This document shows positions 45,424 through 54,900 of a stretch of DNA of 64,000 nt, one piece after another. The DNA is taken from the NCBI GenBank assembly GCA_003712055.1, contig RHLJ01000004.1:434001-498000 (forward strand), in the 5' to 3' direction. The notes under the pieces are model-generated. The model saw only the letters and a list, made by a program, of their open reading frames with translations. It was not told the origin of the DNA and searched no databases. The translations under genes and the position numbers were made by a program. Position 1 is the stretch's first letter. Every line of letters starts with the position of its first letter. Source of the stretch: Balneola sp. GTDB taxonomy: Bacteria; Bacteroidota; Rhodothermia; Balneolales; Balneolaceae.

Positions 45424-46812
45424 TTATTCACCCTCCTGAGGGGATGGCCCATCAAAACTACCGGCAGGACCAGGGAATACCACAGGGCTTTCGAATCCTT
45501 CTTTTGATACAGCGGCTACTCCAAAGTAGTAGTTATCGATAACCACATTTTCGAGAGTATGTTCAGTAACATCAGCCGGAACAAATACACTTTTCTCCCA
45601 TTGATTTGAGTCGGTAAGCCTCCAGTATATTTTGTAGCCAGCAAGCTGTGGATTTTTTGATGCATCTAATGCATCCCATTTCAGTGTAGTGCTAGGCTGT
45701 ACGGCACCAGATATTTGAACATTTGAAGGAGGTGCTGGTGCCCATGCCATACCTGCCATTACTACTGCATTTAATCCGGTTAATTTTGCAGCATAGTCAA
45801 AGTCTACACCTTCCATGGTATCTCCGTATTTGATTCCATTTTCGGTACGCAAGTCCTGGTGCTGCATCACATAATTCTCGTTTGTTTCCATGATCCGAAC
45901 TCCTGGAAACCCGGCTTCATTAAACGGACGATGGTGCCCACCACGCCCAAAACGATCGAGGCGGTAAATCATCATTACATCCAGATTGGGAACATACATG
46001 TCAGCCATTTTATCTACATATCGGGCAAGGTTCCTTGAGGGAGAGTCAACCTCACCACCAGTAAACCTGCGAATTCTGGCTTCGCGCTCTGTTTCTACAA
46101 ACCGGGTTCCTTCCGAAAATACGCGAGCGGTTGTGTTATCAATTACTCCGTTAATCCCTTTGATATTCCCGATCATATCATTATTCAACACAGCTTTCAA
46201 TTCCCACCCCTTTTCAATGGCGTATTGGGCGACGATTTGACCTCCAAATAATCCTTGTTCTTCCCCAGAAAGTCCAACATACATGATAGAGCTTGGGAAT
46301 TCATACTTAGTAAGCATCCTGGCTGCTTCAATGGCTCCGGCCATACCTGAGGCATTGTCATTAGCACCTGGAGAATCTGATGTGCTGTTTGATACATCAG
46401 AAACCCGGGAATCAATATCCCCACTCATCATCACAAACCGATTAGGATCAACGGTTCCCCGCTGAATGGCAACCACGTTTACTACATTAGTAGGCTCCGG
46501 AATTCTACGCTGACCTTCTATAATACCCGATACATAAAATACCTCGAGGCATCCACCACACTCTTCCGAGATTTTCTCAAATTCAGCTTTTATCCATCTT
46601 CGAGCGGCTCCTATTCCTCGAGTATTTGAAACGGTATCAGAAAGGGTGTGACGGGTTCCAAAATCAGCCAAAGCCTGAATATCTGTTTCTAGCCGCTCAG
46701 CAGAGGCAGCGATGGCAATAGTATGTAGTTCTTCAGAAGTGATTTGTGCATTAGATATTTCTGAAATAACCAATGGAAGTATAAAAAGAAGGGAAATGCG
46801 AATAGATTTCAT
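45424..46812 (-). CDS. Exported M28-family metallopeptidase with C-terminal fibronectin III domain
   Basis: A 462-residue exported protein (signal LLFILPLVISEISNAQ). The peptidase domain (about 80-365) shows GANDNASGMAGAIEAARML with a bridging Asp, SGEEQGLFGG with Glu, NNDMIGN with Asp and a late His in MQHQDL or GGHHRP. The first zinc ligand, usually His in a GHxDS motif, is Asp here (SGDIDSR). A fibronectin III domain (about 370-450) follows: PPSNVQISGAV, YKIYWRLTDS. Likely an aminopeptidase acting outside the inner membrane, though the substitution leaves activity open. It follows a small membrane-protein gene by 4 bp. Confidence 0.85.
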   Translation of the reverse strand: MKSIRISLLFILPLVISEISNAQITSEELHTIAIAASAERLETDIQALADFGTRHTLSDTVSNTRGIGAARRWIKAEFEKISEECGGCLEVFYVSGIIEGQRRIPEPTNVVNVVAIQRGTVDPNRFVMMSGDIDSRVSDVSNSTSDSPGANDNASGMAGAIEAARMLTKYEFPSSIMYVGLSGEEQGLFGGQIVAQYAIEKGWELKAVLNNDMIGNIKGINGVIDNTTARVFSEGTRFVETEREARIRRFTGGEVDSPSRNLARYVDKMADMYVPNLDVMMIYRLDRFGRGGHHRPFNEAGFPGVRIMETNENYVMQHQDLRTENGIKYGDTMEGVDFDYAAKLTGLNAVVMAGMAWAPAPPSNVQISGAVQPSTTLKWDALDASKNPQLAGYKIYWRLTDSNQWEKSVFVPADVTEHTLENVVIDNYYFGVAAVSKEGFESPVVFPGPAGSFDGPSPQEGE

Positions 46813-46816
46813 CGGG

Positions 46817-47290
46817 TTAGTTTTTATTCAAATTATCGTGGGGGCGTTGCAAATCGTCTGGAAGTCGCCCTGTATTTCGTAAATATTCTTCGAGTTTTTG
46901 TTGGAATACTACCTGTGCTTTTAAGCCTGCATTATGACCAAAATATGCACCCGACCCACAGGCTAATACCATCACCACTGCAAAAACAACGCGCTGCTGT
47001 ACATCAAGTGGGGAATCGTAAATAAATATCCAGATAACCGGAAGGATGGCTACCATTACTGCAATGATATAAGGTGCAGGGGTAGGTCCGTCAAGCCGGC
47101 GCATGAATCGCCGGGAAGTTACAAATACAATATTCATGTACACCAAGCCAAAGCCGATAAGAAAAGCTGTTCCTTTCAAGGATGGATCGGTAACAAGGAA
47201 TAATAATTCAGAAGTAAAAATTGTGAAAGCAGCCGAAAGCAGAAATACGCCTGACAGATAGAATGAGAAACGGGGTAGGTTATCCAGCAT
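46817..47290 (-). CDS. Four-helix membrane protein of unknown function
   Basis: A 157-residue protein with four predicted membrane helices (FSFYLSGVFLLSAAFTIF; GTAFLIGFGLVYMNIVFV; YIIAVMVAILPVIWIFI; VVFAVVMVLACGSGAYFGHN) and a polar C-terminal tail ending PDDLQRPHDNLNKN. No family is recognised. It is 72 bp after the M23 peptidase gene and 4 bp before the M28 peptidase gene, all on the minus strand, so an envelope-related role is likely but unproven. Confidence 0.7.
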   Translation of the reverse strand: MLDNLPRFSFYLSGVFLLSAAFTIFTSELLFLVTDPSLKGTAFLIGFGLVYMNIVFVTSRRFMRRLDGPTPAPYIIAVMVAILPVIWIFIYDSPLDVQQRVVFAVVMVLACGSGAYFGHNAGLKAQVVFQQKLEEYLRNTGRLPDDLQRPHDNLNKN

Positions 47291-47362
47291 TAGTACGGGT
47301 TAAAGTTGGATGGTGAAGTTCCTGCTTTAGAGGAGAAATTCCAATGACAAAAGGGATCACCT

Positions 47363-48679
47363 CTAGTTGAGCCAGTCTTCAGGATTTAAGTCCGTATTAT
47401 TTTTGCGTACCATAAAGAAAAGCGTTTCTCCCATCTCAGAAGCATCAGTACCTGATCGGCCAATCACTGTACCTATACGCAGGTTTGTATTGTTTTGAAC
47501 GGTTACCTCGCTAAGGTTCCCATATACTGTGTAATAAGAGCCATGTTTGACAAATATTACAGTTCCGTATCCCGGAAGAGGTTGGATAGCAAATACATAA
47601 CCATCGGCTACGGCTTGTACTTCCGACCTTGCGTCAGCGACAATGTTTATTCCAGGATGTTCGGTACGGGTTCCATATAGGGGATTTCTGGTTATCCCAA
47701 ATTTTCTGGATACGGTATTGCTGTTAACCGGCCAGTTTAGTTGGCCTTTTGAGGCTGCAAAATTCTGTTCGTAAGCGAGTAAGGTTTCGTCAGAAACAAA
47801 AGAAGAAGTGACGGGCGTTGAATATTTAGCTACTTCATCAGCTCTTCGCGCTGCATCGGTAATTCTTCGGGCTTCAGCCAGTCGGGCTAATCGGTCGTTT
47901 TCAGCTTGTCTGATCCGGTCTTCTTCTTCAATGAGTGAGGATAAACTATTACCAAAATCCTCTCTTTCTTTTCTTGTTTTTCTTAGTTCTGCAAGCAAAT
48001 CATCACTTTCTGATTTGATTTTCTCCACGTTCTGACGTTGTGTTACTTGCTGATCACTAAGCTTTGATTTTTCTGAAATAATCTCATCCAGAATCAGTTC
48101 ATTTTTAAAATGACTTTGTTGTAGCTGCTCCTTAATACCCTCAAGGTCTGCCCGGCGGATAGTTATTTGCTCAGCTTGTTTTACCTTCTGTTCTTCCAGC
48201 TTTTGAAGGTAAAATGATCTTAGTAACACCTGGTTAATAGAAGCAGAACTCAGTATTAATTCAAGGTTGCTGGTTCGTCCGTTTTTGTATGTATATAGAA
48301 GAATGTCTTTATAATTCTGGATGAGCTGATCCAGTTCACGCTGCCTTAAATCAATTTCGTCCTCGGTAATATTAATTTCTTCCTGAATTTGTCCTTGTTC
48401 TGTTTCCAGGCTCTCAAGCTTATTATCCTGCAGAGAAATCAACCGATTAATATTCTGGAACTCTTTGTAGAGTTCTTCATACTTACTCTGCGATTGACCA
48501 ATGCGTTGTTCATAGCTCTTTATTCGGGCGTCCAGTACATTAATTTTGGCTCGGGTATTTACCTGCTCATCAAGGATCTTTTGTCGTTTCTCTTCATAGG
48601 TTTGAGCCTGGACAAAGGTAGAATATCCAAGTGATAATCCTATTATAACAAAGAGGGATGTTGGAAATAATTTCTTCAT
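47363..48679 (-). CDS. EnvC-like murein hydrolase activator (coiled coil plus LytM/M23 domain)
   Basis: A 438-residue exported protein. The signal peptide ends near FVQAQT. A long coiled coil (about 25-270: IKSYEQRIGQSQSKYEELYK, EEINITEDEIDLRQRELDQL) is followed by a LytM/M23 domain (about 315-435: GQLNWPVNSNTVSRKFG, HPGINIVADARSEVQAVADG, GTVIFVKHGSYYTVYGNL). The zinc ligands are degenerate: HPGIN replaces HxGID and the H.H pair is missing (HGSYYTVYGN). It is therefore probably a non-catalytic activator of amidases at division, like EnvC. It overlaps the DUF4292 gene by 4 bp. Confidence 0.87.
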   Translation of the reverse strand: MKKLFPTSLFVIIGLSLGYSTFVQAQTYEEKRQKILDEQVNTRAKINVLDARIKSYEQRIGQSQSKYEELYKEFQNINRLISLQDNKLESLETEQGQIQEEINITEDEIDLRQRELDQLIQNYKDILLYTYKNGRTSNLELILSSASINQVLLRSFYLQKLEEQKVKQAEQITIRRADLEGIKEQLQQSHFKNELILDEIISEKSKLSDQQVTQRQNVEKIKSESDDLLAELRKTRKEREDFGNSLSSLIEEEDRIRQAENDRLARLAEARRITDAARRADEVAKYSTPVTSSFVSDETLLAYEQNFAASKGQLNWPVNSNTVSRKFGITRNPLYGTRTEHPGINIVADARSEVQAVADGYVFAIQPLPGYGTVIFVKHGSYYTVYGNLSEVTVQNNTNLRIGTVIGRSGTDASEMGETLFFMVRKNNTDLNPEDWLN

Positions 48680-49434
48680 AGCCGTTCGATGATAATTCCG
48701 TCAGGGATATCAATATCCAGATTAACCGACCGTGGGTTGATATCCAATGATCGTACCTGAAAAACTACTTTCGAAGTACCATCAGCGCTTAATATGGTAA
48801 TTTTTCTAGGCAAAGTGTAGCTATCAATCTTTCCATAGCTCTCATATTCAATAGAAGAGTATGGGGATCGACTTTTGGCATCCTGAGTAACTTTGGTTAT
48901 CACTCGTTCATTTATATCAATTTGGGCAGTACCCCCATTACTGAGTACAAGCAGGTAATGGGTTTCAGAAGCAAACACTTCTTTAACCTGATTAGGAGTA
49001 AGCTTGAAATTCAATACGTTCAGCAGGTTTACTGAAGCCAGTTCATTCAGACTGGTAAGTTTTCCGTCATTCACAGAAAGTTTTTGAGCGATTTTATCAA
49101 TCTTGTTATAAAAGGTGATTGAGTCTCTATCGACCAGCATTCTTGCCCCTTCTATACCAATCCGGTTCTTGATAGTAAAAAGGCTTAGTGAGGTATCTGC
49201 TTCAAAATCAATAGTAAGGCGATCGCTGTTTCCTGGTTCGCTAACAATGGTTCTGCCCTTTCCTTTAGCAGAGAAAATGTCATCCTGATAATTAGGTAGC
49301 AGGGAAACAATAGAATCGGCAGGTACTGTTGAGGAGCTATAATTTGCATCAATCACAGGGCGTGACGACCTGCAAGAAATTAGAAACAGGGTTAGTATGA
49401 AAACAAAAATAAGCTTGGGATTGCGGAAGATCAT
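48676..49434 (-). CDS. DUF4292 lipoprotein
   Basis: A 252-residue lipoprotein (lipobox LISC) predicted to have a LolA/LolB-like beta fold: FSAKGKGRTIVSEPGNSDRL, IKNRIGIEGARMLVDRDSIT and DIDIPDGIIIERL at the end. The length and position between a TPR gene and an EnvC-like gene match DUF4292 proteins of Bacteroidota. It overlaps both neighbours by 4 bp, so the three products are made together. The role is unknown; a link to outer-membrane or cell-wall assembly is inferred. Confidence 0.8.
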   Translation of the reverse strand: MIFRNPKLIFVFILTLFLISCRSSRPVIDANYSSSTVPADSIVSLLPNYQDDIFSAKGKGRTIVSEPGNSDRLTIDFEADTSLSLFTIKNRIGIEGARMLVDRDSITFYNKIDKIAQKLSVNDGKLTSLNELASVNLLNVLNFKLTPNQVKEVFASETHYLLVLSNGGTAQIDINERVITKVTQDAKSRSPYSSIEYESYGKIDSYTLPRKITILSADGTSKVVFQVRSLDINPRSVNLDIDIPDGIIIERL

Positions 49435-51119
49435 GAGTTAATTTTTTCCTGCAGATGAACTCTTGTATCATCGTTTTCGAGGGCTTGTTTCCACCATTTT
49501 TTGGCTTCCTGTAGATTATCCAGTTTTTCATATACATCCCCGAGGTGCTCCATTACTTCGGCATCGTTAGCTCCTGTATCGATGGAGGCTTTTATAAATC
49601 GACGAGCGCGGTCATAATCTCCTAGTTTGAAATAGACCCATCCAACGGTATCAAGATAAGCAGGGTTCTCAGCATCCATTTCAATAGCTTTCAAAGCAAG
49701 CTCCTTTGCACGCTCAAGATTAACTTCCCGTACCGATAGGCTGTAGGCATAATTATTCATGGCATTATGATTGTTGGAATCATAACGGATGGCAAGTTCA
49801 TAGACCCGGTCAGACTCTTCATAATTTTCCAGGGATGATTGGGCATCTCCCAGTGCCGAAAAAATAACTGACTTGAATGGTCTACGGGCAGGAGCCCTTG
49901 AAGCACGCTCTAACCAGGTAACTGCTTCGGGGTAATTTCCATCTAACAAATAGGCACTTCCGAGGAAGAACTGAATAAAAGCATCTTCGGGTGCATTTTT
50001 ATCGGCTTCAATGCCTACTAAAATAGCTTCGTCATATCTGCCTTCACCCAGTAATAATTGAAGGCGCTGCCTCCAGGCAATATCATCCTCTGGTAATAGT
50101 TCGTTTGCGCGGGCAAGATTTTCGAGTGCTTTATCACTATCCCCGGTTATAGAGTAAAACTGACCGGCAAGGGTAAAAGCGGGACCGTATTCAGGAGCGC
50201 TTTCAGTATATAAATCCAGAATCCTGGCTGTTTCAATGCTAAGCTGGATATTGGAAGGATTGTTCTGCTGCCTGGCATACATAAACTGGGCGATCATCAA
50301 TTTCTGTTCAGCCTCTATAATGGGGTCGGAAATAAAATTACCAAGCATAGTGCCCGCACTGTCCCATCGTTGCTCATCAATGTAAATACCTGCCAGGTTA
50401 ATCAATGTCTGCGGATCACGGCTATTACGGTACAGGGCATCATTAAGGTACTTCTTTGCTTCACTACCTCTTCCTGACCTGATTAGATATTCGCCTAATA
50501 AATTCAGTGTATTCAGGTTCTCCGGTTCCGCTTCATTTAATAATTCAAGTTGTTCCAGTGCTAATTCTGTATTGCCTAGGGCTTCATAGTTTTGAAATTT
50601 ACGAAGCAGGACCACAGGATTAGGGCCTGTAAGATTTGATACTTTATCCAGGGTTCTATTGGACTGAATAAATTGTCCGTATTCCTTTTGGGTATCAGCC
50701 AACATAAACAGGGCGGTGTAATCATTTGGGTGATATTCTAACAGCGTATTTAATTCATCAAGTGTAGCCTGGTTTTGCCCGGCGCTTCTATAGATCTCAG
50801 CAAGCTTAAGCCGATACCATTTGTTTGCTGGTTCCATACCAACAGCCTCTTTACCATATAAAGCAGCATTGGCCAGGTCATCCTGTTGGAAATACACATC
50901 GGCTAAAGCGAACGAAACACCTGATTGTCTCCGGAGGTGTTCATAAGCCTGAAGCAAAAGGGTGGTTGCCATATCATACTCCTCGTTTTCAAATGCCTCC
51001 AGGCCCTGGATATATGCAGTTTTTGCTTCCCGTTCTTCAACAGATTGAACCTGGGCAATCCCTTGTACTGGGAGTGCAGCAAAAATGGTAAGAATCGATA
51101 TATAAATCCCTTTTTTCAT
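49431..51119 (-). CDS. Exported tetratricopeptide-repeat protein
   Basis: About 562 residues with a signal peptide (GIYISILTIFAALPVQGIAQ) and TPR units over almost all the rest, for example PANKWYRLKLAEIYRSAGQN, DPQTLINLAGIYIDEQRWDS and NPAYLDTVGWVYFKLGDYDR. It likely forms a periplasmic scaffold for the DUF4292 lipoprotein and EnvC-like protein encoded next. The frame opens at 51137, but ATG at 51119 gives the normal signal. The codons for KKGIYISI are repeated, diverged and without ATG, at 51431-51408. Confidence 0.88.
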   Translation of the reverse strand: MKKGIYISILTIFAALPVQGIAQVQSVEEREAKTAYIQGLEAFENEEYDMATTLLLQAYEHLRRQSGVSFALADVYFQQDDLANAALYGKEAVGMEPANKWYRLKLAEIYRSAGQNQATLDELNTLLEYHPNDYTALFMLADTQKEYGQFIQSNRTLDKVSNLTGPNPVVLLRKFQNYEALGNTELALEQLELLNEAEPENLNTLNLLGEYLIRSGRGSEAKKYLNDALYRNSRDPQTLINLAGIYIDEQRWDSAGTMLGNFISDPIIEAEQKLMIAQFMYARQQNNPSNIQLSIETARILDLYTESAPEYGPAFTLAGQFYSITGDSDKALENLARANELLPEDDIAWRQRLQLLLGEGRYDEAILVGIEADKNAPEDAFIQFFLGSAYLLDGNYPEAVTWLERASRAPARRPFKSVIFSALGDAQSSLENYEESDRVYELAIRYDSNNHNAMNNYAYSLSVREVNLERAKELALKAIEMDAENPAYLDTVGWVYFKLGDYDRARRFIKASIDTGANDAEVMEHLGDVYEKLDNLQEAKKWWKQALENDDTRVHLQEKINS

Positions 51120-51431
51120 CACAATACCTAACGCCAATGATACCCATAAAGTGCCGCAGATGCCTAGTTAAAACTTTTGAAAAAAGTTTTGTTCCTTTTT
51201 TTATTTCCAGTCATCCCGGGCGAAGACCCGGGATCTGTAAGGGAACATACGTTGTTTTGGAACTACCCAGATCAACGAGCCGCGCTTTACAGATCCCGCA
51301 ACTTGTGCTGAACTTTCTCTCGTTCCGAAGGTCTACCTTCGGAATGCGGTAGTTGAAGTTCCAGCTTCTGGAATGTATTCCCAAGCTGGAGCTTGGGAAC
51401 GAGTTAAAATCGATATGTAAATCCCTTTTTT
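51093..51431. repeat. 24-bp direct repeat of the TPR gene start flanking a palindrome cluster
   Basis: Bases 51093-51116 and 51408-51431 match at 23 of 24 positions. On the minus strand both encode KKGIYISI, the one difference being silent (TAT/TAC). The upstream copy has AAC where the gene has ATG. Between them lie hairpins at 51213-51234, 51323-51344 and 51378-51399. Confidence 0.75.
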
Positions 51432-51600
51432 GTTTCTTCTTACCAACGTCATCCTGATCCCAAACGCTTTCGGGAGAAGGATCTTATGGGGTTACTAACG
51501 CTTTGTTTAATGCTGACTGTCTCTGCACCAGGTTGGTACATCTCCTCGTCATCCCGCATTCTCTCTTTCCTCATCCCGGGCCTAGACCCGGGATGACCTG
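51205..51600. repeat. Cluster of perfect palindromes in the gene-free stretch 51138-51903
   Basis: Four clear hairpins are present: ATCCCGGG/CCCGGGAT at 51213-51234, TTCCGAAGG/CCTTCGGAA at 51323-51344, TTCCCAAGCT/AGCTTGGGAA at 51378-51399 and TCATCCCGGG/CCCGGGATGA at 51571-51596. Weaker ones lie at 51450-51485. Several are REP-type units of the GTCATCC family. Open frames here are made of palindromes and are not credible genes. From 51640 to 51903 the sequence is plain AT-rich and must hold the Rhs promoter, but no clear box was found. Confidence 0.8.
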
Positions 51601-51903
51601 GAAATGTGCATCCCAAGAAGAAAGAAGACTTGCAAACCACTTAGTCACATAGCACTAAAATCAGTTAACAATTTGGTAACATGCATTTGGTTGTAATTAC
51701 TCACGGTATTAAACATCTTAATGAAACGACAAGAGTTAGGGAACATAGTGTACAAGGAGTCACTATCTATATTCGCAGTTCTAACTAAAGGATATATGCA
51801 AAAGTAAAAATTAGCTGGGCTTTTGTGTATGTATTCACGGATAGATTAGGCTATCCGCTAAGTCGGTTAAGAAGAACCATTAACGTCAAGTTGACTATCG
51901 CTT

Positions 51904-54900
51904 ATGAGAACTCTATTCAATTCTACACGCCTAGGTATATGTATCATTTTACTTTCTTTAACTACTCAAGTTTTACATGCCCAGTGGCTTGGCTCAAGCG
52001 AGCTTACTCACCAGGATAATGTATTTACCGCTTTCCCTTCTCCAACAGCCGCTTCTTTTGCAAAGATGGAAGAAATCCCTGTTGACCTCTATAATGGTAC
52101 AAGCACGGTAACCATTCCATTATATACTCTAAACAATGGCAAAATGGGGCTTCCATTTAATCTTTCCTATACAAGTACAGGACTTCGTGTACAGGAACGC
52201 GCCAGTAGAGTGGGTTTGGGCTGGAATATTTCTATCGGAGGGGTAATAACAAGAGAAATGAGAGGTATGCCGGATGATAGCGATACTGGTAACGGATTTA
52301 TTAATACAGGCTCATTACTAAAAGGCAATATTCCAGATACCTCTCCGGGGAATAGCTTAAACCAAGCCGAAAAAGATTTATTAAATGATATAGTTGATGA
52401 GTTGTATGATAGTCAACCGGATCGATTCATTCTTTCTACCCCAACCGTTGGAGGAGAATTTTTCTTCGTGGACGGAGAACCTGTATTCAGGTCGAAGCAG
52501 AAAGTCACTATTCAGGAGTACTACAAAACTAACTCAGATGTAATTGACTATTGGGTGATTACTGATGCAAGTGGTATTAAATATACTTTTGAACAGGAAG
52601 AGACCACTTCAGTAACTACTACTACCGTATCAAATGAAACCATACCTGATGGGGAAAATGACCCGCCTGTAACAGAAGTAGACTATACATCCGCCTGGTA
52701 TCTCACTAAAATTGAACATCCTCAAACAAGCAACGATATCATCCTTGAATATTCAGGAGTAGGTTCAAGCGATCAGGATATATACAACCAGTCGATAATA
52801 ATATACGGAACAGCAATAGGGGGTGCTACTTACTGTAATACCGTCTCTAATCAATATATTGATAGCAGGGTATATACCGAGGTAGATGTACCATTACCTA
52901 GTAAGGTAAAGCTCCAGAATGATACCGATACTTATGTGGAATTCGTTTGGTCATCCCGGGATGATTTAACTTCAGAAAAAAGATTAAGTGAACTCAAGGT
53001 TTACCATCACTCCAACCTGGTAAAGAAATTTTCACTCACACATGGCTATTACACCAATGGCACCCATAAGCGTTTAAGATTGGATGAGGTTACGGAAGAG
53101 GATGGGAGCAGTAATACTTTTCCTCCTTACAGTTTTACTTATAACACCGGAAGTATTCCGGAATATGGCTCTAAAGAGGTGGATTACTGGGGATATTATA
53201 ATGGCCAGACCGGTAATTACAACTACATCCCAACAGTGGTCTATAACAACTCTACAATTTTTACAGGAGCAAATCAGACGCCGAACAGTGCTTATGCAAA
53301 ACATGGAATACTTACCAAAATCGATTATCCCACCGGGGGCTCTGCGAGTTTTCAATATGAAGGAAACACATATAGTTATGTAAATGATGTAGACCAGGGA
53401 TCAAATAGCGTTGCAGGAGGGGTACGAGTAAGCCAGATCTCTTATGCCGATGGTTCCGGGTCAACCATTAGGACAAAAAAATATGTTTATGAGAGACCTG
53501 ATATCTCAGGAAGATCGAGTGGTAATTTGTATGCAGAACCAATCTTCATGGAATCAGGATCAGGAATGTTCTATGATGGAAGCAATAATAATACCTGCCC
53601 TTATATAAAATCCTCTATGACTGCCGCCTACCAGATTGCCGATTATAACTGGGATCAATTTGGGTATAAAACAGTCTCTGAGTGGCAATCATCGGATGAC
53701 CGGTTTGGCGAAACGATTTATAACTTTGAAAAGAACCCCAATCTTGACCAGGGAAAACTCTATGAAACAGAAATATTAGATAATAACGGAGACACCTTAT
53801 CCGTCAAAGAAAATGACTATGTATATACTACAGAAAGTACCTGGGCTCAATATGCTACTCCTCTAAGGTCTATCAATGTTTATCCTAATGGTTGTCCTCA
53901 TTCATCCGGTTGCATTGAGGCCGATCATGATACGACCTGGGTCTCTAACTCCGGTGGAAGATGGGTCCACTATGATTATTTAGATATCACTACAGAAAAA
54001 ATCTACAATGGATCATCGACTGGTTATGTCGAAATTACCAAGGAATATGATTACGACTCCAATCTACAGCTATCCAGTTTAAAGGAGACGGTAGAAGGCT
54101 ATCCTACTCGAACCACCACCTACACCTATTCAAATGTTAGTTACCCATATGTGACTACCCTGAAAGAAGGCACCACAACCCTTAGTGAAATAAAAAATAC
54201 CTGGACTTCCTTCTCCGGGAATTATTTACTCAACACGTCTGAGGTGTTGCGAGATGGTAGTTATGTAACGGTCGTTGATCCGGTAAGCTATGATGCTAAT
54301 GGAAATATGCTGGAAGTAAAAGATGCTATTGGTACGAGTACAGCTTATGTATGGAATGAAGAAGAAATGGTACCATTGGGCATTTTTCAAAATGCAACCC
54401 CAGGGAATGTATATGCACATAGTTTCGCTTCGGATGGATTGACTAATTGGGTGGTAGTCGATATCAACAGTGATGGAGATTTTGAGGCTACCGCAGAAGA
54501 TGGAAAGCTGAAAATGACGCACTATGGTGCCATTGCTTCTAATAGTGAATTTGATCGGATAACCTATGATCATGGCTCTGAAATAACCGGCTCCGTAGTT
54601 TGGGAGTTTGATGTAAAAATAGCCGATAGTGATAACTACGACTTAAAAATGACAGCTGGAGGGAGCTCTTGGACAGGTACCAATGGTGCTACTACTGAAC
54701 GGTCGGTTTGGACGGCAATCAATAATGAGACCTGGAGATACCGCAATAGCGAAGGTTGGACGGATATTGAAGATTTAGAAATAGGAGAGACTTATGCCTT
54801 CAAAATCGTGATTCATACGTCAACCAGTAAAGTAGATTATTACATAAATGGTGAATTGAAAGCTTCAAATGTCGATACCTGGTTTTCGACCAGTGGGATA

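Noticed and set aside
47363..48679. Catalytically active M23 endopeptidase
   Set aside because: The HxGID and HxH zinc motifs are degenerate, so an activator role is more likely.
51137..51352. 71-codon plus-strand frame in the palindrome cluster
   Set aside because: Made largely of hairpin sequence; no homology pattern or start signal.
51449..51640. 63-codon minus-strand frame in the palindrome cluster
   Set aside because: Consists of REP-type palindromes (GHPGSRPG is a translated ATCCCGGG unit).
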